Assembly (NCBI RefSeq): GCF_021347895.1
Contig: NC_067116.1
Coordinates: 42,851,628 to 42,915,627 of the forward strand
Reading direction: 5' to 3'
Length of the DNA stretch: 64,000 nt
Source of the DNA: Acanthochromis polyacanthus
Lineage: Eukaryota > Chordata > Actinopteri > Pomacentridae
Part shown: piece after piece, positions 1 through 12,300 of the stretch
Numbering within the stretch: position 1 is the first letter of the stretch
How the letters are laid out: every line of letters begins with the position of its first letter
The notes under the pieces: model-generated
The model's database searches: none
Seen by the model: the letters and a program-made list of their open reading frames with translations, nothing else
Told to the model about the DNA's origin: nothing
Made by a program: the position numbers and the translations under genes

Positions 1-187
1 TCGCTCCTTCTCTTCTCATGCCTGCTTTATCTATTGTTGGTGTGATTCAAGCTTTAAATCAGTCTGGGTGAAGACAGAAATGTTTTGTTTTGTCGTAGAG
101 AATTCCACTTTGAACAGAGAAATGGAAACTCATCTTTTCATGGGTGGGGAAGTCTGATTTTATTCACTCTATTTAAATGTTCCCGCT

Positions 188-215
188 GTGTGTGTGTGTG
201 TGTGTGTATATATAC
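188..215. repeat. TG/TA microsatellite
   Basis: Alternating TG dinucleotides run directly into TATATA. It is a simple sequence repeat with no gene context. Confidence 0.9.
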
Positions 216-2219
216 GTCATTTACGTACATTCCTTAATTGAGAAAAACAATGCACTACTTTAAAGGCAGACCTATTTATCATGTTTATTGTGTGATACAC
301 ACTGAATTCACCGCTCTGTGAGTTTATTTTTATCATGAAATGTTTACCCCCCGTGTGCTCATGAGATTAATCCGAGGGAGAGCACAGCACTATTTGCAGA
401 TGGACGTACCTGGCGGGCCGATGTCTTCGCCTCATATTCCTTATTAAAAAGCACTGGAAACTCCACATTCAGAGATGTGAAGAAATTGTTCATTCTGAGG
501 ACGAAATTTGTATTTATGAGTCCTGGTTGTTTTTCCAGACAGGGTCCAGTAAATCCTAAACTTCTCAGTTGTACTGTAAGCATATTTAATGTTGTCAGAT
601 ATCTGTATATCCTGAATTGGCTTCATTAAAAACATGTTTTTACCATCAACACTGGCGTGAAAAGAAGACGGGGTAAACACGGGCGAGTGTGACAGGCTTT
701 GGTGTTGTAACTGAGCAGAAAGAAACATTAAAATTTAAAAGATAAAACTATATCTGACATGGATGTGTTGAGTTTGAAGTTGTTTTCTCCTGCTGAATGT
801 TTGATGCTCACTTAAATTGATTAGAAATGGGCCTTTTAATGCTACCTAAAGCTCTCTGCTGATAGTAAAGAAGTTATTTTAACAGTTTAGAATATTATTT
901 GTGCTTGTTAATTTAGAGGTTTAGCTAGTTGGGTGTCGGGGTCTGATCAACCTTTGGGCGCAAAAATTGACTGTGGTTCTCCTGCTGCCTCACTTAAAGG
1001 CATTATGGAGGATGTTTTTTTTGTTTAATTTGTCTGGTTCACATAAAATGAATATACTGACCTTTAGTGGACTTGTATGTATGGTTTCTAAAAAATAAAA
1101 AAATAACTGTGGACATGGCAGGACCTGAAAAACATCAGCCAATCAAAGCGCTCGGACCGAGGCGTTTGCTTTGCTCCCTTTCCTGTCAATCAAAAATCTT
1201 CCTGCTCAGGCCTAGTTACGTAGATTACGTACGCCTTGGACTTACGTGTTTTCTGTATGTGTTGCTTTGGTATAGCTTCGTAGTTAGCTGGCGACTTGTT
1301 TTGCTCATCTTTTTTACATAATGGCAGATAAAGATCCAGGGGGACCCAGCCGTAAAAGACAACTTCACGAGTGCTACGCAGTTTTCTGGAGGGGGGCGTT
1401 TCTTCGTAAATGTTAAGAGGGGGGAGGTTGTATGTGCGCATGCTACGTTCATAGTCATAGGAAATTAAATCTCCTCTAATACCTTTAAAAATTCCCATCA
1501 TGGACTGAAAAGAAACATTTTATATAAATTTTAATCATATGTATGGTTTGCTAGATTATTACTGAAGCATTCTACGGTTCCCATTAAGGCCTCTTCAACC
1601 AGACCTCCTGTGTTGAAACTGTAAACAAGCCTTAATTTGTAATATTTTGATTAAACAAAGCTTTATTTCGGAATATACTCCTTTTGATGACAGTACAAAC
1701 TACAAAGATCCTAAAACTAGAGTCCAATAAGGACCCGTCCACAACATAAAACCAGATTAAAACCCTATTGTTATGTTAGCTGTAATGTTATAATTTAGTG
1801 GTTCTTTTTAACTAATTAAATGACCTTAAGTGCAGATGGATGAACCTGTAGCTTCTGGGAAGCCTCAGAACTTTCACATTTTTCCTGTTGAATAATCAAA
1901 CCCCCGTGAACGTCACTTCTGCACAAACTTATTTCACTGTTTTCACTTTTTTTAGTGTCTGTTAATATAAAAAAAAAAGCAAATTGATGCAGTAGTAACT
2001 GATGAAGTGTGAACTAGTCAGAAATTTAAAATATTCCATTCACATGTACAAGTTCTGTACTTGCTAGTGGCATTTCCGTCGCTGTTTTAATAGTTGCCTG
2101 CTTTTACGTAACCACCACTGACGTTTGTTCTATATTAGCGTACGTCTAATAAATGGATTAAGATTTAATAATAAACTTATTTCTATAGTGGCTTTAAAAA
2201 CAATGCTTTCCAAAAATAG

Positions 2220-2935
2220 AGCAGCAATAAAATGTTGAAAAAGAGACTAAAATATATGAAAAGAATTTTGAAAAAAGACAAAGGACCAGAAAAGACAGAA
2301 CACACCAAAACACATTTTCTTTAAAAGGCGACATTTTAAGAAAAAAAATCAACAATAAGCCAGCAAGAAAGACAATAAATCGAAAGGGACGATTAATATT
2401 CCTTAAATTGTCAAAAATGAAAAAGATACAAAGTCAATAAAATATCAGAGAAGACAATAAAATATTTTTAAAGTTACAATAAAACATTAAAAACTAAAAC
2501 AACATAAAAGACAAGGAAAACAAACAAAACAACTAAACACGTTAAAAGACACAAACATCAACAGATGGAAATATAAGGAATAATAAAACATTTAACAAAG
2601 GCAGCGAGACGACAAAATGTCAACAAAAATACAAGACAGTTTTTTAAAAGTTAGAATAAAACATTAAAAATGCTAAAACAGCAGAAGAGACAAAACATAA
2701 AATAGCAAACAAGTAAACAGAGACGCAAACAATGAAAGAGGAAAAAAGGCGCAAACAATAAAACATTTAGCAAAGGCAGCAAGACGTGAAATGACAAACT
2801 TTCTTTAAATAACAAATATTTAAAAAGACAATAAAATGTCAGAGAAGACAATAAAACCATTTTAAAATGACCAAAACATAAAAACACTAAAAAATACAAA
2901 ACATTTGCCAACAACATCGAGAGTAAAAAATAAAA
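2220..2935. repeat. Diverged A-rich tandem repeat, about 175-bp period
   Basis: Related phrases recur at a spacing of about 175-177 bases. ATAAAACATTTAACAAAGGC near 2583 returns as ATAAAACATTTAGCAAAGGC near 2758. AAGTTACAATAAAACATTAA near 2470 returns as AAGTTAGAATAAAACATTAA near 2648. The copies are degenerate and very A-rich on the + strand, so this is an old, unhomogenised array just upstream of the dnttip2 promoter. Confidence 0.6.
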
Positions 2936-2999
2936 ATACGATCAAACATGAGAAAAGACACCAGTACAGTTCATATAAATATAAATCTGAACATCGAGA

Positions 3000-3318
3000 T
3001 TAGTTTCTGGCTCTGCAGCTCTGCGATCAGCTGCTTCTGCCTCGTTTCTCTTCATCGATTGGTGGCGTCTCCCGTCAGACCGGAAGTGAACCGAGCGAGG
3101 GGAGACACAGCGTGCAAGATGGTGGCGACCAGGAGAGGAGTCCGAGTGAGCTCTCCGGCTAAAACTGAGCCGGAGCCGGCGGCTGAGGTCCAGGTGAGTC
3201 CGGAGGAGAAGGTTCTGCTCACATCTGGACACGTCGCAGGGCACGCGGAGGTTCGATCCGCTGCGAATGAAGCCTGCGCGTGGCGGATCAATGGAGCCGA
3301 TCAGAACTCACGTGGAGT
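3000..3318 (+). promoter_or_regulatory. dnttip2: CpG-rich promoter/first-exon region of dnttip2
   Basis: GC and CpG content rises sharply here against the AT-rich flanks, and the start codon at 3119 lies inside it. No TATA box is evident at a convincing spacing, as is common for housekeeping CpG-type promoters. The extent is judged by base composition only; no transcription start can be read from the sequence. Confidence 0.5.
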
Positions 3319-6300
3319 TTGTAAACGTGTCGAGAAGTTAAAAAGGAAAAAACACAAATATCACAGTGACACAGCTGGATGTTGTTTATCCTGATGTTTA
3401 AATGAAGGTTTGAATCGTTAAATCACTGAATTATGATAAACTGTAGCATGATTTAAAACTATCAAGAAAAAGGGCAGCGACAAAATTATTTTTAAAGCAA
3501 AATTAAACAGTGTAAAATGCTATAAACAAGGCAGAACAGGGGAGCAGGTTGTCAGATCTGTTTTTAAAATGCATATAAACAAAACTAAAAATATTTACAC
3601 CACGAAGAGCAAACAAAAGCCGTAAGAACCGTGTCGTTTTTCTTGAAGCTGTAAATGAGGAGACGCGTGTGGTTGAAGGAGGAAAACTAATGTTTTGAGT
3701 CAGTTTGATTTTCAAGTAGATTTTCACACACAAAGAACTGGATGTTGCATTTTTAACAGTAAACAAGAAGAAAGTTTTACAAAGAAGGACCAAAAGATTT
3801 TCACTAAAGGAAGCATTACAAGTCAGTAACTTATAAAACTAGTGAGCAAGTGTAGAAAATCCAAGGGATTATAAAAGTAACAGGAATATTTACAAAGTCA
3901 GTGCAGGAATGTGCAAATTATTTACCTGAGAATATGCAAAGCTACACAGATGCTTTTATTAGCTTGGATTTTTAGAGATTAATCCGTTATTCTTGTAGAA
4001 ATTGAGCATTTTCTCTTAACATTTTTTCCTGTTTCATTCAAATTTTCCTCAAACTTTTTTTTTAATTAAACTGCTGTTTTTGGTAACTGGTGAATTTCTG
4101 TGAAACGAGCCGTCGTTTTCTCGCTGACCTCCAAACATCTCGACCACGTTGGCGCTGAAATCGCAGCTTTAATCTTCGGGGGGGTGACATGAGGGGAATT
4201 CTGTAAAGGCTGTAATAAATGCTCAGACTGCAGCAGTAAAAAGAGTCACTGAATGTCTTGTAGTGGCACAAAAGCCAAAATTTAGGACTAAATTCCAGGA
4301 ATTCTGTTGTTTTTGTTGCATAGAGGTTGATTGAAAACTTAGACATTTAAGAGACCTCAACCGGATATACTTTAGTTTCTTATTTTAAAACCACTGAACC
4401 TCTTACATCTCTTTCCTCTCCACAGGCCACCCCGTCCGGTCGGAGAACCAGGAGGGCTGCTAAACAAGCAGAGAGTCCAACCCGGCATCAACCTGTTGAG
4501 GCCTGCAGCCAGGTCGAGAAGAAAGAAGAAGGAAATGTCCTCAACAGCCCGAGAAGAAGATGCACCAGAGCGTCCAGACTCCACAGCCCAGAGCAGCCGT
4601 CCACCCCGGTGGGCTCCACTCACGAAACGGACGTGTCAGACATGGAGTCCTGCTGCTCCACGGCGTCCAACAGAGAACCTCCGGCGACCAGAAGCACCAG
4701 GAGCAGAAGGAGGCAGCCTCGAGTGGCCCAGCAAGAAGACGAGGAGGTATCTGAGGTGGAATCGTGCTGTTCTGCTGTATCTGCCTCCAAACTTCCCCAG
4801 AGCAGCCGTCGGAGCACGAGGAGGAAGATGGTTCCTGAAAGTTCCGATGCTGAGAAAGGAGATGTTAAAGCCGAGGAGTCCTGCAGCTCAGAGTCCCAGA
4901 GAGTCACCAGAAGTCAGAGGAAAACCACCAGATCGACTACGAAACGGCAGACCGAGGACTCTGAGCTGTCCGACGCTGAAAGCTGCACTTCAAGCGTGTC
5001 AGGAGTTGACGTTTCTAAGTCGACAACCCGCAGATCTACCAGATCCAGGAGGCCACTTTGTCCTATCCCAATGCATCTAGACGAGCCGTCGGACAGCTCT
5101 CAGTCTTCTGCACCGACGGGCCGACGGACCAGAGCAACGACAGGGAAGGCAGCAGCAGACGGCAGCGAGCCCCAGTCTGACGGGTTTGAATCTGGACCCA
5201 CTTACAGCGTCGCCACACGGAGACGGAGCAAAGCCGCAGGTCTTAAAGCCGTGGATTCGGACTCCGAGGTGACGGACGTTCATTCCCCGGTGGGCAGCCC
5301 GACCCGAGGCCGAGGGACGCCCTGCAGCAGCCGGACGGGTTCGGGGAACAGCAGCCGCGGAGCTCCGACCTCCAGAAGATCAGTCAGAGACATTACCGCT
5401 GTTAAAGAAAACACTGAAGAACCAACCGAGGAGGACGACTCTTTAAACGACTCTAAATTAGAAAACACAGTGATCACGGAGGACGCAGACTGCACGCTGG
5501 TGGAGGAGGAAAAGAGCCAGATAGAATCGGAAGAATCCAAAGTTGCAGCTGTTGAAGTGGAAAAGGAAGCATCAGAGAGCCCTGTTTGTGCTAATGAAGC
5601 TGTTAAAGAGCCTGCAGTGATGGCAGAAGACCAGCAGGAGGAGCCGTCTGCTGAAAAAGAAGCCGAGGACACCTCAGAGATGGAGAGGATGCAGGAAACA
5701 GCCCCATCATCAGAGCCGGTGCAGCCTTCAGTCACAGGAACAGTAGGTGAGAAGGCCTCAGAAACCACAGAGGACGCTGAGCTGAACGTCATGGAGGCCG
5801 CTGACGAGGACGCTCCACAGGCAGACGAGCTTCTGGATGCTGCTGAGGAAACCCGGCCCTGTGAGGAGGAGGAGAAAATGGAAGTCAGCACGTTGGAGAC
5901 AGACGCTCAGCAGGTGGTGGAGTCCATCCAGGTCACATCGAGCCAGCAGCAGAAGGTCACGGTAGATTCAGAATCCGAGCAGGAACCCAAAGACGTCGTG
6001 GTTCAAAACAAACAAGTCATCAGCCTGTTGGACAGCAGCGAGGAGGAAGAAGATGATGAAGATGAGGACAGGGAAGTTTCTGAGGAAGAGGAGGAGGAGG
6101 TGGAGCCGAGAGGAGAAACTTCCAAGAAATCAGAAGCAGCAGCAGCATCGGTGGACGGACTGTTCATGATCGACACGCGACCCGGACAAGACGCCAACGA
6201 ACATTATTACAAAGACGACAAGGAAGAGGAGACCACGAGTAAAAGAGATGAGCAGCAGGAGGAGGAAGAAGAGGAGTTTGTAGATGAGGAGGGAGACGAC

Positions 6301-9300
6301 GACGATGATGACGACGACGAAGATGCACAAATCCTGTTCTCAAGCAGAGATTCTAGACTGTAAGTAAAGTAGATTACAGGTGGAGGCCTCAGATCAATAT
6401 AAAGAAATGCACTTTAAGGAGAATACATCTGAGGATAAAACTAGCAATCATATCTTATTGTGGAAGGATTCTTCTCTTATTTGCCTTTTTGAAGAGAGTT
6501 AGATGAGAAGATCAAAGCCACGCTCATGTCTGTACAGTAAATATGCAAAGCTATTCAGCTGAAGGCAGCAGCTTTAAAAAGAACCGGTAGCTTGAGGATA
6601 AAAACTCTGCAGCACCTCCACCGCGTTGTACTGGAGAGACTGAGGTTTCTGCCGCTCACATTGTAAATATGCTCCCATTAAAACCACAAATAGTTGCTTT
6701 TACACAAAGCACAGTTGGCTTTTTTGACAAGAATTAATAAAGAAGGGCACAAGTGATTTGTACAAAGTAATGTCAATTAAAAGTATAAAGGGTAAGATAA
6801 GTTTTGGATAAGTGTTTACCCCCTTTATCAATATTTAGTCAATGCAAATGTATTTGTGTCACCTTAAAGGGGTAAATAGTTGCACAGTCACATCTTTTAC
6901 ATGCTAGATTTTAAATCAAATGACATTACTTTGTAAGAATCTGTTGTCACTTTGATATTAAAGAGTCTTTTTTGTACATTTTGACCCAAAAGCCATAGTA
7001 GAGTAGAGTAGCCTAGCCGCGTTGGACAACCCACGGCAACGAATTTAATTCTCTGCCAGGGTGGGTCTAGTTACCCTCCATAAGGCTCGAGGTTGGATGC
7101 TCCTAAAACTGGCCGGACCAATCACCATGAAGTGTAGAGTCAGAAGGCGGGCGTAACTAAGTGACGACAGAGGAGCGACGATTCTGACAGAAACAACCGG
7201 AAACAACTAGCCTAGACAACCCACGGCAACGAATTTAATTCTCTGCCAGGGTCGACAACAAAAACGACAACAGTCGTTGAGCTCCATTAGCACCGACTCT
7301 GAATAATCTTTCTGTTAACATGTCTGTAATATACTTGAGCTTCACCCATTGACTGTATAAATAAGGCTTCACCGAACTACCGTATCCTCCGATTTCCGGC
7401 GCTCTAGGAACTACGTCAGCCTGTTCGTTGTGCTGATTGGTTGACCCTCCAGTTATGTTTCGACTCGGCTTTGGCCACAGCCCTTAAAGATTTGAAGCTA
7501 AAATTCAACTTGAAAGATAAACAAAGGAGGGCACTGAAGTGTTTCATTGAGAAGAAAGACGTATTTGGACTTATGCCGACGGGATATGGCAAATCCTTAA
7601 TATACCAGTTGGCTCCGCTGGTTGGGAAGCTAATGGGACTTAGCCACAAGCCGCCGGCGCTCTAGGAACTATGTCAGCCTATTCGTTGCGCTGATTGGTT
7701 GTATACCTACCCAGTTGCTGCAGAATGATATGAAAGACAACCTTTTAGCCCGCCTCCCTCCCTGTCGAGCGGCCCTAGACCCTTGTGTCTTCAGAGCATG
7801 GGTCTAGCGCGGCTAGGCTAATAGTTGAGTGTATCGATCATGATGTAAACTTTCAATTCCGCTCAATTGGGTAAATATTTTTATAGGTCCTCTGTTGACT
7901 GTATTTTATTTTGGGAGCTGTAGAGGTGCTGGTACTGTTTTGTTTTTTTTTAATACTGAGTTAAGCTAACTCTTCCCCATATTTCCAGTTATAATGTAGC
8001 ATGATACTCCTGAAACTAGTGGTAGTCTGCTTATCTAAATTTTTGTAGAACTAATGGCTGTATATAAAAGATGTGAGGCCAGTGCCAAAGTGCCTTATAA
8101 ACCTGCATTCTTTCTAGTGGCCAGCAGGGGGCGAATAAGTGAGACTGTGTAGAAGTCTATGAGAATATGACCCAACTTCGCCCTTCATTTGTTACCTCAG
8201 TGAACTTTTTTCCAATGAGTTGATAGTCTTATTTTTTAGTTCCAAAATTTATTCAGTCCAGCTTGATGTTAATTTAGTAAATTTCAGTCCCGTTCAGAAG
8301 AAAATAGGTGGTAGAGCAGGGTGTGTTTTAGGGTGTGGCTGCAGTATAAGAAGGAATAGAGTCCTGTAGTTCTCAGTCAGATCAACACCTCACTAGATGG
8401 GTCTGATTGAAAGAATCTAAGCTAGAGTTAGCCACATTTCAAACTTAAGCCTTCAAAAGGTCGTCCACAAACCAATAAATGACATCAGCAGGTCTTTGTC
8501 CATCTTTCAAATCCAGACTTTGGGTGGGACAGAAGAAATTGCGTTTCACGAAAAGACCAAATCCATCAATTGTGTTGTTTCACCTCCATTCGTCCCTGTT
8601 TGTGGCTTTTTGAAGACAGGAATCTTGAAAAAAACAGTCACAGTAATGCATTTTTTAAACTAACCGCTTCTATAGCACTCTTCTATTACAGCTGTTTTAC
8701 AGTGAGATAAATCTCAAACGATGAATAGAAGAAAAGATTTTTACTGTCAGTTTCTCCACATTTCCAGGACATACAGAGGAACCAAAAAGACTTTTCTCTC
8801 ACACCTTTGTGTTGGCACCATAAATTTAAAAAAAGATCAAAATCCAGTATGCAGGAGGTCCTCGAGTTACATCCGAGTTTTTTTCCTATGGCCCAATGTA
8901 AGTCGATTTTTGCTGCAAGTCAGAACTCCAGCGAAAATGTAAACAAAGCTGTTAGGTGCATCATGATATCGAACAATTCTTCGGAAAAGTCATGAATACC
9001 AGCGACTGTCATGCATGTCTGAGTCATTTTACAAGAAGATAGCAGAATAAGTTGCAATGTTTTTACAACTTGATCAAACAACGTCCCTTTGAAGGGCCAA
9101 AAGTTGTAGCGCAATCAAAGGTGGCGTACAACTGGCCAATGTAAACAAAGCCGTCTGATAGCGCCGCGTGACGACGTATTCCTTCGCTCTGCGCGCCAGC
9201 TAGTTTCACGTAACCAGTTGTGACGTAACGATGAAACGCCGTAGGTTGAGGACGTCATAAACAGAGGACCTCCTGTAAATAAGTAGTCTTATTTGTAACT

Positions 9301-12300
9301 TGCATGCTCTCATGTTCTCTGCCTTTCATGCTGCTAGAACTGTGAATTTCTCTTTGGAGATTAATAAAGTATCTATCTATCTATAAAAATCTCCCTATGA
9401 GCTGGTGGTAGTGACATCTTATTGAGGTGATAGTGCATATAGGGTAGCAGCTTGCAGAGATGTTCAGTGGATTTCTTATTGTCAACACATCCTAGAAAAA
9501 AACAAAACCAACAACATGTTTGTCAGTCTGTTTGACTTCCCTGAACTGTCTGTGGAACTCAACCCCAAAGCAAGTTGATTTTTTTTTAAAACGGCACTAA
9601 ATAATATCCCTAAACAGCTGGACTCTACCGTTTTTATAAAATGTTAGTCATTGCAAACACTGCATTTGCTGACGACTGTTTTCAGCTGCGCATTAATACA
9701 CATTTGGTGCAATATTAAGTACTTCTTATAGCAGGAAAATGGAGTAAATAATGTGAATGTTCAATATAATGAATGAACTTGGAGCTGTGCAGTACAGAGG
9801 AGTTTGAGATCCATCAGTTAGTAGGATCACTTCACTTTTTTGTGACCCCCCCCATTGTTTAAGAAAGAACAAACAGCTAAAGTAATGAGTTTGCACGGAT
9901 TCTTCAAGTACATCATGATATTTTATTATTGTTCAAAGGTGAGAAATGAGACATGGCCGCCTATTTGTTTCAGGAAAGAGTTGTCCAGCCGTATTGACCC
10001 CGGCATCAGAGTGAAGCAGCTCGGGGGGTTATACATCAGTTTTGATGGCAGCAAATCAAAACCCGTCTCCAGTTCACTGCAAAAACTAAAGGAAAAGAAG
10101 ATCCAAGATGAGGTAAATAAGCCATCGATTCCCCCCCCCCCCCTCCCTTTTGAAGGTGATCTGTGATGCAGAATGAATAGCGAACTTCATCGTTATGCAA
10201 GGACAAGTAAATCCAATAACACCTGAGATGCTGTTATTTTCCAATTCTTTCTGACTTTGAGCTTTTATGTGTGAGTAGCCGAGTGTTCAGAGAGTTTTCA
10301 GTGTTGTTTTTTTTTTTGTTGTCGTCTGCAGGTGATGAAGAAGAGTGTGATTGGACCGGACTTTGAAAAGAAAGACGCGGTGCCTCCATACACCGAATCC
10401 AAACAGAAAGCAAAGTTAAAACAAAGAGTAAGTTTCACAAAGTAATGCTTTGATTTGACTTTTTTGTGATTCCATCCGCAAAGTTTTGTCTCTTTATTTA
10501 CTTTATTTTTGCAAGCAGCTACGACGCTTTCCGCCCAGAAATGTAACCAAAAGTAGTTTACCTTGATTTGCATTTAAATGTTTACTTCCAGCGCTTCAAA
10601 AATGTCTTTATAATCAGTGAAATTGTTGTCGTTCTCAGGCTGAGAGGGAAAAAACAACAGGAGACAGCTGGTTTAACATGAAGGCCCCAGAACTGACTCA
10701 GGAGCTGAAAGGAGACCTCCAGGTTCTGAAGATGAGAGGCTCCATGGATCCAAAGAGGTTCTACAAGAAGAACGACAGAGATGGTTTCCCCAAATACTTC
10801 CAGGTCAGTGGCGTCACTCACCTGCACCTCAGATTTACCCCCAATAGCATTTTAACAGCTATTACTTTATCAAAGTCAACTGTATTGTCCATTCTGAAAC
10901 ACGTAGAGGACATAGACAGAATTGAAATGCCGTTTTGTCTCAGGTGCAAACATGCAAGGCACGGTAGAAAAAACAGAAAAGATAAAAGACGTAGGGAACA
11001 AGACGCTAAGAAATGTGGTAAAATCCTGCCTGACTGGTGTACACATAGATATTTACAGATGACAGTACAGATTGAAGTCAATATATTGATTTAGAATATA
11101 AATAATACACAATAATATATTAGCAGTTATTAATTGATTAAATAATAATAATGTCCACATCAAAAATCTGTCTTTACAAATAGTAATATGTTCTTCTGCA
11201 ATGCCTGACTCCAAAACAACTTATTATTTTAAAGATACTTGCTGTTATTTTCACAGTTTTTACAGTTTCTGAAGCATTACTGTTACATATTTAAATTTAT
11301 TTTCAACAAATAATTTAAGAGCTGCTCTGGATTTAATCAATATCCAAATATTTCATTCATTCATCAGATTAATTGAATGAAAACTGATATTTACAGACTA
11401 AAGAAGCGGTGCAGTATGTTGTAATTGTTGGAAAATAAGTGATAAAAAAGTCCAGTCTGATTTATTTATCCCCTTGGAGAAATTCAAGTTATACAGCAAG
11501 TCACATGTTACATTGAAGAAAAAATAGTGAAACTAATGTGCAAAAGAACATACAATTAATGTGCAAATCATGCTGGTCATCGAAATGAGGTGCACCTTTG
11601 GATGTCTGATCCAGTGGGGAAAAAACACAAGAAACATCAGTAAATTCTGTAAATGACAGCAAAATGTATTGGATTTATTCGAAACCTCAACAAAAAGCAA
11701 TGTTCCAATTATGTACTTGAAAAAAATGTGAACATACGCACAGTGTAGCCTGTGTGCAAAGAAAACTGCACCAAAGGAATATATGTTAGAAAGAAAATCA
11801 GCAATAGATTATGTTTTTATGTCCCAAATCCGATGCAACAACAAATTAGAAAAGTTGATTTGCAACTTTGTAGCACAACACAGTCTATTGTTGGGTGTAG
11901 CAAACCACCTGAGTGGACTTTTATCATGCATGTATTGATATTTTTACCGATAATACTGACAGTTTTATGCATTTATGAGCTTTTTAAATAGAGGAAATCT
12001 GTGTAATTCATGGGTGCTTGATATAAGTTGGCATGTTTGAGCTTCAAGTGCAGTCTGCAGTACTCACAGGGATTGTACTGAGTGTAAAGTGTTTGTTTTC
12101 ATGTGTGACACAGGTCGGTACAGTGGTGGACAATCCGGTCGATTTCTATCATTCTCGTATCCCCAAGAAGGAGAGGAAGAGAACGATGGTGGAGGAGCTG
12201 ATGGCTGATGCTGAGTTCAGACAGTAAGTCAAGTTTACACAGTCGTAGTTTTATTATGGTCACCTCATAGTAGTTAAAAAGCGGAGAGAACTCAGCAGCT

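Larger units (their letters stand above)
1..3000. other. Intergenic DNA upstream of dnttip2
   Basis: I find no exon with splice sites that matches a family I know. The stretch is AT-rich. It has a TG/TA microsatellite near 190-215, an A-rich degenerate tandem block from about 2220 to 2935, and a short frame opening at 1321 (MADKDPGGPSRK) that stops after about 31 codons and looks like repeat-derived sequence. The other open frames are under about 105 codons and have no recognisable domain. Confidence 0.6.

Noticed and set aside
5280..5891. 203-codon Ser-rich open frame on the minus strand
   Set aside because: It is the antisense shadow of the GA-rich dnttip2 exon 2, whose plus-strand frame is supported by homology and splice phases.
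7441..7665. A genuine small helicase gene
   Set aside because: It stops right after motif I, sits between transposon inverted repeats, and its second copy has a broken Walker A motif.
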